A stretch of 64,000 nt of DNA. It comes from Arthrobacter sp. Leaf69 (GTDB lineage: Bacteria; Actinomycetota; Actinomycetes; Actinomycetales; Micrococcaceae). Positions within the stretch are counted from its first letter, which is position 1, and every line of letters starts with the position of its first letter. The notes beneath the pieces are model-generated. The model was not told where the DNA came from and searched no databases. It was given only the letters and a program-made list of their open reading frames with translations. A program made the position numbers and the translations under genes. Of this stretch, positions 63,859 to 64,000 are shown in pieces. Where the stretch lies: positions 106,464 through 170,463 of the forward strand of contig NZ_LMLR01000013.1 in NCBI RefSeq assembly GCF_001422645.1. Direction: 5' to 3'.

Positions 63859-64000
63859 ATGAGCGGAATTATCCGGGTCTATAAGCGTGATGAAGAAGGC
63901 ACCCTGCAGTTCAGGGAAGCCTGGATTGACGAGGAGTTCAACGAATTTGTCATGAATCACGGCGTCGTTGGGCACCAGAGCGCAACGGAAGAGACCGACG
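63859..64000 (+). CDS. Conserved hypothetical protein, cut by the window end
   Basis: Begins MSGIIRVYKRDEEGTLQFREAW and runs open to the last base (47 codons visible). AGGAGAGG lies 7 nt before the ATG. Acidic, soluble-looking N-terminus; no family recognised from this fragment. It follows dxs by 124 bp in which I see no other gene. Confidence 0.65.
   Translation, partial: MSGIIRVYKRDEEGTLQFREAWIDEEFNEFVMNHGVVGHQSATEETD

Overview
The window is GC-rich chromosomal DNA from a high-GC Gram-positive bacterium, most likely an Arthrobacter/Pseudarthrobacter-type member of the Micrococcaceae. This rests on the gene content: SepH, DUF4193, DUF3093, DUF3710, DUF3159, DUF4192, DUF5998 and DUF7455 families, a principal sigma factor with a long Lys/Ala and acidic N-terminus, an AcnA of 937 residues, a fused CydDC, and a ParE/ParC-like second topoisomerase. 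GTG and TTG starts and leaderless-looking starts are frequent. I see no rRNA, tRNA, CRISPR array, insertion sequence or prophage. Most of the window is chromosomal core.

Layout. 1-1.3 kb: lipoate genes lipB and a broken lipA, whose 5' half runs into a diverged second copy of part of itself at the window edge. 1.5-6.2 kb: two APC permeases, the second in a tight unit with a one-TM protein and an M20 dipeptidase. 6.3-13.4 kb: a membrane Ser/Thr kinase, a TIGR01777 epimerase-like protein, a tricorn-type protease and an OsmC protein. 13.6-19.5 kb: a VOC protein, a small membrane protein, and the minus-strand 2-oxo-acid dehydrogenase genes sucB and lpdA, then pepA. 19.8-25.5 kb: a PAC2 protein, an MFS transporter, a DUF4192 protein and sigA. 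25.6-29.9 kb: DUF7455, parE and a secreted M28 aminopeptidase. 30-38 kb: a BlaR1-like M56 membrane protease and a BlaI-type repressor, divergent from cydA-cydB-cydDC. 38-46 kb: GNAT, DinB and lipoprotein genes, parC, and a GNAT/acyl-CoA-synthetase fusion. 46.2-53.6 kb: DUF5998, a phosphodiesterase, sepH, DUF4193, DUF3093, dut, DUF3710, an OB-fold protein and DUF3159. 53.7-58.6 kb: two TrkA potassium-channel regulators divergent from a KimA-like potassium importer, followed by a TRAM-domain RNA methyltransferase. 58.8-64 kb: acnA, dxs and the start of one more gene.

How the genes relate. LipA and LipB would supply the lipoyl groups of SucB, with LpdA as the E3 enzyme. The strongest regulatory signal lies between the BlaI-type gene and cydA: three perfect copies of TTCTAC-N5-GTAGAA. 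One overlaps a good candidate promoter of the regulator gene and two lie just ahead of cydA, suggesting that a BlaI/BlaR-like protease-repressor pair controls cytochrome bd. Other points of interest are a GGGAAC-N18-GTTC stress-sigma-type promoter ahead of sigA, two dyads ahead of acnA, a potassium-uptake locus, a repeated -10-hexamer/6-nt/start-codon arrangement pointing to many leaderless mRNAs, and short direct repeats at the stop codons of four genes.
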